From: CAVYUC01 sp963783085
GTDB lineage: Bacteria > Bacteroidota > Bacteroidia > Bacteroidales > Prolixibacteraceae
Assembly: GCA_963783085.1 (NCBI GenBank)
Contig: CAWAMJ010000020.1
Coordinates: 62,001 to 126,000, forward strand
Length of the DNA stretch: 64,000 nucleotides
Direction of reading: 5' to 3'
Shown here piece by piece: positions 52,895-60,451 of this stretch. A program made the position numbers and the translations under genes. Within the stretch, counting starts at the first letter, position 1, and every line of letters starts with the position of its first letter. The notes under the pieces are model-generated. The model made no database searches. It saw nothing but the letters and a program-made list of their open reading frames with translations, and had not been told where the DNA came from.

Positions 52895-53224
52895 TTAGGA
52901 AAGCAGGGGCGGCGGTAGATCAATAAGTAACGTATTGTATGTTTTTTGAAGCGTAAACAGCGGGTTCCGGAGAGTTACTTTTTTCGTTTGGCAAAACGGC
53001 GCCGGCAGGCAATGGAAAGGAATTAAGCAACCATCCGGTCCGTCCAGTTCGTTATTATCCTGACTGTCGGGGATGAACTCTTCAAAAAAATTTTGTGCTA
53101 AATCAGCGTGAATGGCTGAGGAATACTTTGCAAATGTTTCGCTGAAACTATTCGTTACCTGAGCCTGATTTTTTCCTGCCAGAAAAAACAGTATTGTTAT
53201 AAATATGGTAGTTAATAGTTTCAT
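52895..53224 (-). CDS. Small secreted protein, possibly DUF6660-like
   Basis: 109-aa exported protein with signal peptide ending NQAQ. The middle is acidic (EEFIPDSQDNNELDGPDG) and is followed by three Cys in CLIPFHCLPAPFCQTKK, a C-x-P-F pattern that recalls DUF6660 proteins found near copper RND pumps. The match is weak. It may bind metal in the periplasm. Probably transcribed together with the gene at 52382. Confidence 0.5.
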   Translation of the reverse strand: MKLLTTIFITILFFLAGKNQAQVTNSFSETFAKYSSAIHADLAQNFFEEFIPDSQDNNELDGPDGCLIPFHCLPAPFCQTKKVTLRNPLFTLQKTYNTLLIDLPPPLLS

Positions 53225-53535
53225 AAATATTAAAAAGCCGGAATAAAAATAAACATTAAATACCCGTTCGATGCACCGGCAGCGTTAATATGCGTTAAAA
53301 AGCAAATAAATCGCGAAAAAACGGTCTTTGGAGTTTTCGGTTGGCGAAACGCAAAGTTAATCTTAAAGATACTTATCAATTCGATAATTTTTTATCAAAC
53401 TGAAAAGGATTTGGCGCTGTCCCGGTTTCATTAAATACTGATAATAAGTTAATTATCTATAGTGGCAGGTTGGATGGCACATCATTGGCATTACTCCAAG
53501 CAGTTAACTTTTTTATTCACTTAAAAATTAATATC
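53225..53535. promoter_or_regulatory. Divergent regulatory region with palindrome
   Basis: 311 bp between the minus-strand small secreted gene and the plus-strand HMA-like gene. It holds the palindrome TTATCAATTCGATAA (53373-53387) and a nearby half copy TTTATCAAAC (53391-53400). The layout suits a shared operator for the two divergent genes. No other feature was seen. Confidence 0.45.
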
Positions 53536-53955
53536 ATGAAGACAAAAGTATTTGGACTTATCGTAATGTTTATGTTTGGTGTAATGACCGTTTTTGCAGG
53601 TGACAAAACTGAAAAATTTGTTGTTAAAGGTGGGAAAGACTGCAAATCGCACATCGAACAAGCCGCTAAAACGGTTGATGGAGTAACAGAAGCAAACTGG
53701 GACGAACAATCTCAGCAACTTGAGGTAAAATTTGACGATTCTAAAACAGATGCTGACAAAATTGAAGTGGCAATTGCCCAGGCTGGTCACGACACTCCAA
53801 ACCACATGGCAAAGGACGAAGATTACGACAAATTGCCCGACGGATGTAAATCCCGCGAAAAAGGAACACAAATGCAACAGAACAAAGGAACGGAAATGAA
53901 ACAAAACAATCCGAAAAAAGAAGGGGCATCTGAAGAGGGCAAAAGTGAATGGTAG
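53536..53955 (+). CDS. Secreted HMA-like protein with degenerate metal sites (copy 3)
   Basis: 139-aa paralog of the protein at 21925: near-identical signal peptide plan (MKTKVFGLIVMFMFGVMTVFAG) and core. The metal loop has changed from GNCGMC to GGKDC and the CCQY end to LPDGCKSRE, so one Cys is left at each site. The tail is low-complexity Gln/Lys/Glu. It may have lost Cu(I) binding or pair its two Cys in a new way. Start ATG 53536 begins the signal peptide. Confidence 0.8.
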   Translation: MKTKVFGLIVMFMFGVMTVFAGDKTEKFVVKGGKDCKSHIEQAAKTVDGVTEANWDEQSQQLEVKFDDSKTDADKIEVAIAQAGHDTPNHMAKDEDYDKLPDGCKSREKGTQMQQNKGTEMKQNNPKKEGASEEGKSEW

Positions 53956-53980
53956 AAATTTCTGCTTTTCACAGTAAACA

Positions 53981-54016
53981 AAAAAGGGGTTGCATATTGC
54001 GCCCCTTTTATTTTTT
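53981..54016 (+). terminator. Rho-independent terminator
   Basis: AAAAGGGG (near 53982-53989) pairs with CCCCTTTT (near 54002-54009), then T6 after an A. It ends the HMA-like gene at 53536 and marks the right end of the metal island. Confidence 0.85.
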
Positions 54017-54182
54017 ATGTAAAAAGTTCCTCAAAAACGTGTAATCCTTCCACATCAAAACTTCTGTTTGGTGTTACTTGAAATTCAGCAACTTCCCCAT
54101 GTATAGAGGGATAACACAATTTTTGGCGTCGCCAGGATTTTATGGTATGTATTTTTCTCTTCCCATTAAAAATTTCATACCT

Positions 54183-55259
54183 ATGGATTCTCCAAAATAT
54201 AAAATCGACGACATTGTACAATTTCTTGAAAAATCAGAATCACGCGAACTCCTGGATTTTAAATCTCAGGCATTCCCGGCCGAAAAACTACATACTCCCG
54301 GTCCCACACACATCGACGATGTATTTGTAAACAGCGACCGCAATCCGCAGGTACTGCGAAACCTGTCGTTGTTATACAACACCGGCAGGTTGGCAGGCAC
54401 GGGTTATTTATCGATTTTACCTGTAGACCAGGGTATTGAACATACCGCCGGCAGTTCGTTCGCACCCAATCCCATGTTTTTCGATCCCGAAAATATTTTG
54501 AAACTCGCCATTGAAGGGGGCTGCAATGCTGTGGCAACAACTTTTGGCGGACTGGCATTATATTCCCGTAAATACGCACATAAAATCCCGTTCATCGTCA
54601 AAATCAATCATAATGAATTGCTGACTTATCCGAATAAATACGACCAGATTATGTTTGGTTCGGTGGAAGAGGCCTGGAACCTAGGCGCAGCCGCCGTTGG
54701 CGCCACAATTTATTTCGGTTCCGAAGAATCAAACCGGCAATTGGTTGAAGTTGCCGAAGCTTTCGAGCATGCCCATGAATTGGGAATGGCAACCATTTTA
54801 TGGTGCTATACGCGTAACAATGCATTCAAAAAAGAAGGGATTGATTATCATACAGCTGCCGATCTTACCGGTCAGGCAAATCATTTGGGGGTAACCATCA
54901 AAGCCGATTTGATAAAACAAAAATTGCCGGACACCAACCGCGGTTTCGAGGCTTTGAATTTCGGGAAAACGCATCCGGGAATGTACCACGAGTTAACTTC
55001 CGATCATCCGATTGATTTGTGCCGTTACCAGGTAATTAATTGCTATCTCGGAAAAATAGGGCTTATCAATTCCGGCGGTGCTTCGGGCGGCGAATCCGAT
55101 TTTCTGGAAGCCCTGAAGACCGCAGTGATAAACAAAAGAGCCGGAGGTTCCGGTTTAATATCAGGAAGAAAGGCTTTTCAGCGGCCATTCGATGAAGGAG
55201 TGAGTTTGCTGAACCTGATTCAGGATGTGTATTTAATAAAAGAAATCGGTTTGGCATAA
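54183..55259 (+). CDS. fbaB: Class I fructose-bisphosphate aldolase (FbaB/DhnA type)
   Basis: 358-aa glycolytic/gluconeogenic aldolase using a Schiff-base Lys. The length is close to E. coli FbaB (350). Motifs of the family: LSILPVDQGIEHTAGSSFAP near 76, GGCNAVATTFGGLALY, PFIVKINHNELL near 137, and GLINSGGASGGESDFLEALK near 292 for phosphate binding. Start ATG 54183 is chosen; an upstream frame to 54078 has no homologous character. Housekeeping gene at the border between the metal island and the nuo-like operon. Confidence 0.9.
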   Translation: MDSPKYKIDDIVQFLEKSESRELLDFKSQAFPAEKLHTPGPTHIDDVFVNSDRNPQVLRNLSLLYNTGRLAGTGYLSILPVDQGIEHTAGSSFAPNPMFFDPENILKLAIEGGCNAVATTFGGLALYSRKYAHKIPFIVKINHNELLTYPNKYDQIMFGSVEEAWNLGAAAVGATIYFGSEESNRQLVEVAEAFEHAHELGMATILWCYTRNNAFKKEGIDYHTAADLTGQANHLGVTIKADLIKQKLPDTNRGFEALNFGKTHPGMYHELTSDHPIDLCRYQVINCYLGKIGLINSGGASGGESDFLEALKTAVINKRAGGSGLISGRKAFQRPFDEGVSLLNLIQDVYLIKEIGLA

Positions 55260-55343
55260 AATAATAAACCTTACATAAAATAAAAAGTGATAAAACCAGG
55301 GCCGGTATATTGGGAGCATTATTAACAGTTTAAAAAAATAGTC

Positions 55344-56018
55344 ATGGTTTCCAAAGCAATCTTATTTATTTTACCGTTAGCTCTTGGCACTGTATTCATT
55401 ACACCTGTTTTGGCGCAGGAAGGGGGAGAACATTCCCTCAACGTTGCGGTACAGGATTCTGCCGAACACGAACATTCGGAAGAAGCAGGCGAATCGCAGC
55501 AAGTGCTTCCCGATGATCAGGCAATTCCGGGAGATTCGGAATCTGTTTTCGATAGCTTCAGCTCATTTCCCAACCTGCATCCAATGATTGTCCACTTTCC
55601 GGTGGTTTTATTGCTGCTCGCTTTTGTAACTCAACTAATTGCGCTTTTTGGCTGGCGCATGGAACTCGGATGGATCACCTGGTTTTTGTTGCTGGGAGGT
55701 TTCATCGGTGCAATCCTTGCCACACAAGTGTTTCACGTTCATGTGGGAGACGTGCCGGAGCCTGTTCACGAAATTTTCGAGACTCACGAATATTACGGAA
55801 TGACAACCCTCTGGCTGTCAGGGGCGGCATTCATCTTCAAATCCATCAGCCAATTTCTGTTAAAAAGAAAATTATGGGCTGAAATAATTGTTTTTCTTGT
55901 TATTACGGCGTCGGCTGTAACGGTAAGCCTCGCGGGTCACCTCGGTTCGCAAATGGTTTACAACGAAAATGTTGGGCCACAGGGAAAACACCTGGAAGAA
56001 CATGATAACGGCGACTAA
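55344..56018 (+). CDS. DUF2231 family membrane protein with signal peptide
   Basis: 224-aa inner-membrane protein. A signal peptide and an acidic/His-containing periplasmic stretch (residues 24-75) precede a four-helix DUF2231 core beginning NLHPMIVHFPVVLLLLAF near 79. Conserved His recur in VFHVHVGDVPEPVHEIFETH and SLAGHLGSQMVYNENVG, which could ligate haem or metal; this is inference. It is 37 bp before the Met-rich lipoprotein and on the same strand as the nuo-like operon, so it may be a partner of that complex. Confidence 0.82.
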   Translation: MVSKAILFILPLALGTVFITPVLAQEGGEHSLNVAVQDSAEHEHSEEAGESQQVLPDDQAIPGDSESVFDSFSSFPNLHPMIVHFPVVLLLLAFVTQLIALFGWRMELGWITWFLLLGGFIGAILATQVFHVHVGDVPEPVHEIFETHEYYGMTTLWLSGAAFIFKSISQFLLKRKLWAEIIVFLVITASAVTVSLAGHLGSQMVYNENVGPQGKHLEEHDNGD

Positions 56019-56055
56019 ACTTCAAATTCGAATTAAAATAAAAGGAGGAATTGAA

Positions 56056-56469
56056 ATGAAAACAAAAATGACCTGGAAAATCTGGACACTGATTTTGGTA
56101 CTGTTTGCGGGTGTTGCGTTTACCGCCTGCGACGACGAAGAAGAGGAAGTGGATTTGGTTAATAATCCTGAACAGCGTCAGGAGGTTTTTAATCAGATTT
56201 TAAACAATCCGCAGGTTTACGATGATTTTATGAACGAAATGCGAAACAACACAAATGCCATGGGACGGATGATGGAAAATCCGGACTTTACAAATCAAAT
56301 GTGGCAGGAAGAAAACATGAACCGGATGAGGGAACATAATCCTGAAACCGACCAGCACATGATGGATAACACGCTGAACCGGATGGAAAATGATACGGCG
56401 TTTGCCAATGAAATGAACCGGCAGATGCAGCAGCGAAAGTTGTTCCATGAAGGCGCCATGGCAAGATAA
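56056..56469 (+). CDS. Met-rich lipoprotein, paralog of the 24439 protein
   Basis: 137-aa lipoprotein (lipobox FTAC) started by ATG 56056 behind AAAGGAGG. The mature part begins with an acidic run (DDEEEEVD), then RQEVFNQILNNPQVYDDFMN, which matches RQEVFNKILNNRELMIDFMN of the protein at 24439, then a Met/Asn/Glu-rich helical tail. An unnamed family of periplasmic Met-rich proteins. It links the copper-type block to the nuo-like operon, which starts 82 bp later. Confidence 0.7.
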   Translation: MKTKMTWKIWTLILVLFAGVAFTACDDEEEEVDLVNNPEQRQEVFNQILNNPQVYDDFMNEMRNNTNAMGRMMENPDFTNQMWQEENMNRMREHNPETDQHMMDNTLNRMENDTAFANEMNRQMQQRKLFHEGAMAR

Positions 56470-56551
56470 GCCCTTCGGATTTTGATTCCTGAATACTTCT
56501 GGCGGATTCCGCCAGGCGGTGAAAACACGTAAAAATTAAACCTGTTGTAAA

Positions 56552-56914
56552 GTGCAGCCAATCAATACATACCTGCTTCTGTTCGGAATGATCATTTTCA
56601 GTTCCGGATTTGTTTTTATGCTGTACCTCATTAAACGGACCATCGGAAAAACGTTAAAAGAACGGGGAAAAAACAAGCCGGCCGAAAGTGGAAATCTTCA
56701 GCAAAAACCGGCTTGGGCAAGGTATCATGTTCATTATTACGGAATAGCGCTGTTGTTTCTGGCCTTCGACATGGAAATGGCGTACATGTACCCCTGGGCG
56801 GTGGTTTACAGGGAAATCGGGATGATGGCGCTGCTCGATATGGGTGTGTTTCTGTTAATTTTGTTTCTGGGCCTCATTTATACGTGGAATCAGGGAGGAC
56901 TAAAACGACAATGA
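56552..56914 (+). CDS. nuoA: NuoA-like NADH-quinone oxidoreductase subunit A
   Basis: 120-aa three-helix subunit of a complex I-like membrane arm. GTG 56552 is the start. The family signature LLFLAFDMEMAYMYPWAVVY near 72-91 is intact (canonical FDxExxxxxPW). Loop 1 between helices 1 and 2, which normally lies near the quinone site, is shifted to a basic ERGKNKPAESGN stretch. Its TGA overlaps the ATG of the NuoB-NuoD-like fusion, so the two are translationally coupled. Confidence 0.9.
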   Translation: MQPINTYLLLFGMIIFSSGFVFMLYLIKRTIGKTLKERGKNKPAESGNLQQKPAWARYHVHYYGIALLFLAFDMEMAYMYPWAVVYREIGMMALLDMGVFLLILFLGLIYTWNQGGLKRQ

Positions 56915-58605
56915 TGCAAAACCTGACGAAAACATCGGTACGCAAAGGAAATTTCAATTTTTTCAGAAAATGGGTGAGCAAATTGGCAGCGCCCGTTTTA
57001 GTTGTATTTCCGGTTCCCGGTGAGGAATATTTCAGGGCGAAAGGCATTTATTTGAACGATTTTTTTGATGTTGCTGCCAGCCCGCGCGAAGCGAATGTAT
57101 TGCTTGCAGCAGCACCTCTGAATGAAAAGCTGGCACAAAAAATTGCCGTTGTTTACCTGCAAATGCCCCGTCCGCGGGCTTTTATATTGGCCGGAACGGG
57201 AAAAGATACTCCGCTTCCCGAACCGGATTTTCAAATAAGTGTACAGAAACCGGAAATTGGAAAACTGAAGTCGGACCTTATCAAACATTTTCAAAAACCA
57301 TATCGTGAAGATGCGGACACTTTTCACCCTGCTTTCGTGAAAGAAATGCTGAAAGACAAAGATGAGGAAGAACATCATCATCACCACGGAGAAGGAGAAA
57401 ACCATGAAAACAGCCACCAGCGCGGACATCAGAATGAAAACAAAGAGGGGAAAGAAAAAAACGGAAAGCATCAGTCTGACGATGGAGGCCACGAAAATAA
57501 CCACGGCGGCCACAATCCTGGTGAAAACGGCAGCGGACAACAGGATGAAAACGGAGGAGATGGTGGTCATGATCACGGCGGCGGAATGGGATTTATGTCG
57601 ATGGTGAAAATGACCAAAGACATGCCGCGCGCAACCGACGGACTGCCTATGGAAAGGAACATGGCCTGGTTTGGCCCGTTTTTTCCGGGACTGCCCGGCG
57701 GCCTCGCTTTTCAATTCACGCTCGATGGCGATACGGTCGTAAAAACAGAAGCCGATCGTTCGCTTTTCTGCAGGGATCTGTCAGGATTTCGAGATGTTTC
57801 TTTTAAGAATTTACCCGAAGAAATTTCAAAGCTAAATCCGTTACATCCGCTTTATTACAAAATTTTGGCAGAACAGTTAACAAATCCGCAAAAGGAACTG
57901 AATCCGCAACAAATTGCTTTACTTGAAAAAGAACGGATTTTTAGTCACCTGAACTGGCTGGCAAATTTTGCAGTTTTGCTTGGAAACCACTGGATTGAAA
58001 AAGAAGCCGTGAGACAAATGCGAAACGTACAAAACAATGTTTTTGCAAATCTGCATGATTTTACCCAAACCATCCTTCACTTTAAATACCTGAAAAAGAA
58101 ATTACAGCATACCGGAGAAATTCCGGAAGTATTGCTGCATCATGTTTCCGGACCGGTTGCACGGGCAGCAGATAAAAGTTTCGATGCAAGAAGTTCACAA
58201 AAAAATTATCAGAATGCAGGTTTCAAACCAATTGTTTTAAATGAAAATAACGCGTGGGGCAGACTGAAAATTCGGCTGCTCGAAATACTGCAAAGTGTTG
58301 AAATGCTGAATAAAATTGAATTTCAGGATGATTTTGAAAAACATTATAACAGCGAAACGTTACCGCTTGCGGCATTTTCCGCTGTGGAACTGGAAGGTCC
58401 CGCAGGAATCATAAGCGCTGAAATGAAAACAAGAAATGAAAAGCTGCAGGAACTCAAAATAAACGAAGCATCTGCAGTTCATGCGGTGCTGGCGGAAGAA
58501 ATTGTAAAAGAAATGGAGCTGTCGGATGCGCTGATTACGATTGCGTCGCTGGATATCAACCCTTTTGCCGTAGCTGGTTTTTCTTTTAAAAACGAAGATA
58601 ATTGA
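56911..58605 (+). CDS. Fused NuoB-like and NuoD-like protein lacking redox and quinone motifs
   Basis: 564-aa protein. Residues about 35-130 align with NuoB (ASPREANVLLAAAP and YLQMPRPRAFILAG match ASPRxADVxIVAG and EQMPDPKWVISMG) but contain no Cys, so cluster N2 cannot be bound. Residues about 150-227 are a His/Asn/Gly/Glu-rich linker. The rest aligns with NuoD: FGPFFPGLPGGLAFQFTLDG replaces GPQHPSTHG, so the quinone-site His is lost; ERIFSHLNWLANFAVLLG, VARAADKSFDARSSQKNY and ALITIASLDINPF match NuoD throughout. It occupies the nuoB-nuoC/D place. An electron-transfer role is unlikely; a structural or regulatory one on the membrane arm is inferred. Confidence 0.85.
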   Translation: MMQNLTKTSVRKGNFNFFRKWVSKLAAPVLVVFPVPGEEYFRAKGIYLNDFFDVAASPREANVLLAAAPLNEKLAQKIAVVYLQMPRPRAFILAGTGKDTPLPEPDFQISVQKPEIGKLKSDLIKHFQKPYREDADTFHPAFVKEMLKDKDEEEHHHHHGEGENHENSHQRGHQNENKEGKEKNGKHQSDDGGHENNHGGHNPGENGSGQQDENGGDGGHDHGGGMGFMSMVKMTKDMPRATDGLPMERNMAWFGPFFPGLPGGLAFQFTLDGDTVVKTEADRSLFCRDLSGFRDVSFKNLPEEISKLNPLHPLYYKILAEQLTNPQKELNPQQIALLEKERIFSHLNWLANFAVLLGNHWIEKEAVRQMRNVQNNVFANLHDFTQTILHFKYLKKKLQHTGEIPEVLLHHVSGPVARAADKSFDARSSQKNYQNAGFKPIVLNENNAWGRLKIRLLEILQSVEMLNKIEFQDDFEKHYNSETLPLAAFSAVELEGPAGIISAEMKTRNEKLQELKINEASAVHAVLAEEIVKEMELSDALITIASLDINPFAVAGFSFKNEDN

Positions 58606-58606
58606 T

Positions 58607-59509
58607 ATGGAAAATGTGCTGAAATGGACAATCGCCGTTATTCTTATTCTGGCCGGCGCCTGGCTAATCGCCGTTGCTGAACGGTGGTTTTATTCCGGTA
58701 AATTTAACCTGGCTCGTCCGTTGCGCGAATTTTTCCGGTTGTTGCTCCAGGAGGACGTAAAACCGCATCAGCGCGACAAAGTTTTTTATGAAACTGCACC
58801 GATACTTTTTATCGCTGCGGTATTGGCGGCTTTTGCCGTTTTACCGTTAACGCAAAATACTGTTTTGGCCGATATGGCGACCGGGGCACTTTTTCTCAAT
58901 GCTGCGCTGGCTTATATTATGGTAGCGATGCTAATGGCAGGCTGGTCTGCCAATGGCGTGTATTCCGTCATCGGTGGCTGGCGCTTTCTGGCGCAGCTCA
59001 TTGCTTATTCCATGCCGGTGGTAATGACCATTACCGCTGCGGTGATGCGCGCCGAATCCATCAACCTGATGAAAATTGTGGAATCGCAGCAATCGCTGTG
59101 GAATGTTGTTTACCAGCCAGTGGGTTTTGTGCTGTTTTATTTGTCGGCGATGGCGCTTTCGTTTTTGCCGCCTTTCGATTTGCCTGTTTCACGCGGAGAA
59201 TTGGCCGGCGGAGTTTGGTCGGAATTTACCGGCGTCCGGTTGCTGGTGTTTAAAATTGGTCATTTACTGCTGGTGCTTACGTTATCGGTAGCCATTGTTT
59301 TGTTGTTTCTGGGCGGTTGGTACGGTCCGTTTTTGCCCGGATTTGCCTGGATGATTGTGAAAACAGCGGCGGTTGCTGTTTCCCTGATCGCCGCCGGAAA
59401 AAGAGCAACCCGTTTTCACCACGATCAGTTGCTGGCATGGAGCTGGAAATATGCCACACCCGCAGCTTTGTTTAATATTTTTTACGTGGGGGTGGTGCTG
59501 TTGGTGTAG
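58607..59509 (+). CDS. nuoH: NuoH-like subunit with altered quinone channel
   Basis: 300-aa, eight-helix subunit that normally forms the quinone chamber and the start of the proton path. Recognised by AVAERWFYSG near 23, GWSANGVYSVIGGWRFLAQL near 111 and LPPFDLPVSRGELAGG near 184. Three canonical features are changed: the RxGPNxxGPxGLLQP loop after the first helix is shortened, the SYE motif reads AYS, and PFDLPEAESEL reads PFDLPVSRGEL. Starts 1 bp after the fusion stop. Consistent with a complex that no longer uses quinone in the usual way. Confidence 0.88.
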   Translation: MENVLKWTIAVILILAGAWLIAVAERWFYSGKFNLARPLREFFRLLLQEDVKPHQRDKVFYETAPILFIAAVLAAFAVLPLTQNTVLADMATGALFLNAALAYIMVAMLMAGWSANGVYSVIGGWRFLAQLIAYSMPVVMTITAAVMRAESINLMKIVESQQSLWNVVYQPVGFVLFYLSAMALSFLPPFDLPVSRGELAGGVWSEFTGVRLLVFKIGHLLLVLTLSVAIVLLFLGGWYGPFLPGFAWMIVKTAAVAVSLIAAGKRATRFHHDQLLAWSWKYATPAALFNIFYVGVVLLV

Positions 59510-59621
59510 GAACAGGAAGAGGGCAGTGTGAAAGGATGCCAGGTTCAGCACAGGATAAAAAACCTGTGAAATCAACAGAAGAATACGTTTTCAGGCAGGA
59601 ATACTGAAAACAATAATATAC

Positions 59622-60143
59622 ATGATGATGAACATTCAACTTATTCTGATAATTGTTTTTGGGCTCGCAGCCATTTGGTTTGGCTGGAGGGTTTTCATGA
59701 CCAGTTCCATGGTGCGTTCGGCTTTGTCGCTGCTGGCAGCAATGGCTTTTTTGGGATTTATTTTTCTGGTTTTGGAAGCTGAATTTCTGGGCGTTCTGCA
59801 AATCATGATGATGGCCACCGAAATGAGCATCATGGCCATTTTTATGATGATGTACATGATGGATCCCGGCGGAATGAGCGGCATGGACATGAGCCATCAG
59901 AAAAAACCGTCAATTGCAATGGCGGCGCTGGTTTCGGTATTTGCTGTGTTCGTCATTTTTTTTAGCAACTGGGGAACCATTGCAACAAATGTCCCGGCGC
60001 CATCACAACAAAATCATGATTTGGGTATGGAAGTGATGAAACGCTCGATGATGATTTTTGAAACTGCCGGAGTAACCATTTTGGTGGCTATGATAGCTGC
60101 GGCAGCCACGGCTTTAACTTTCGGAAAAACGAATAAAGAATGA
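59622..60143 (+). CDS. nuoJ: NuoJ-like subunit, Met-rich
   Basis: 173-aa five-helix subunit. EAEFLGVLQIMMMATEMSIM near 51-70 corresponds to NuoJ helix 3, but the usual VYVGAIMVL reads MMMATEMSIM and the following loop is MMYMMDPGGMSGMDMSHQ, giving an exceptional Met density and a His. No nuoI gene lies between nuoH and this gene (112-bp gap). NuoK overlaps its stop by 4 bp. Met placement near the membrane surface could bind Cu(I), which is inference. Confidence 0.87.
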   Translation: MMMNIQLILIIVFGLAAIWFGWRVFMTSSMVRSALSLLAAMAFLGFIFLVLEAEFLGVLQIMMMATEMSIMAIFMMMYMMDPGGMSGMDMSHQKKPSIAMAALVSVFAVFVIFFSNWGTIATNVPAPSQQNHDLGMEVMKRSMMIFETAGVTILVAMIAAAATALTFGKTNKE

Positions 60144-60451
60144 CAGAATTTGTTGTTTCACTGATCATTGGAGTTATCCTGTTCGGAATCGGTTTGTATG
60201 GCGCTTTAAGCCAAACCAACCTGGTAATGATTATGATGGGCGTGGAACTGATGCTTGGCGCTTCCATGCTCAACCTGGTTGTTTTCTGGCGTTACCTTCA
60301 TCCGGATACCTATTCCATTCAAATGTTTGTTTTGGTAGTGATGACAGTGATGGCGCTCGAAGCTGCTGTGGGATTTGCAATTGCCACACAGCGTTTCCGG
60401 TCAAAAGGTTCAGTGGAAGCTGAAGAAGCGGTTGATTTAAAAGAAGAATAA
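60140..60451 (+). CDS. nuoK: NuoK-like subunit
   Basis: 103-aa three-helix antiporter-like subunit. Both membrane Glu of the proton path are kept: Glu36 in MMGVELMLGA and Glu74 in MALEAAVGFAIA. A slightly acidic C-terminal tail (EAEEAVDLKEE) is extra. Overlaps nuoJ by 4 bp and abuts nuoL. Ion conduction looks intact. Confidence 0.93.
   Translation: MTEFVVSLIIGVILFGIGLYGALSQTNLVMIMMGVELMLGASMLNLVVFWRYLHPDTYSIQMFVLVVMTVMALEAAVGFAIATQRFRSKGSVEAEEAVDLKEE

Noticed and set aside
56911..58605. NiFe-hydrogenase large subunit in the fusion protein
   Set aside because: None of the paired CxxC nickel ligands of group 4 hydrogenases is present; only one Cys is seen (LFCRD).
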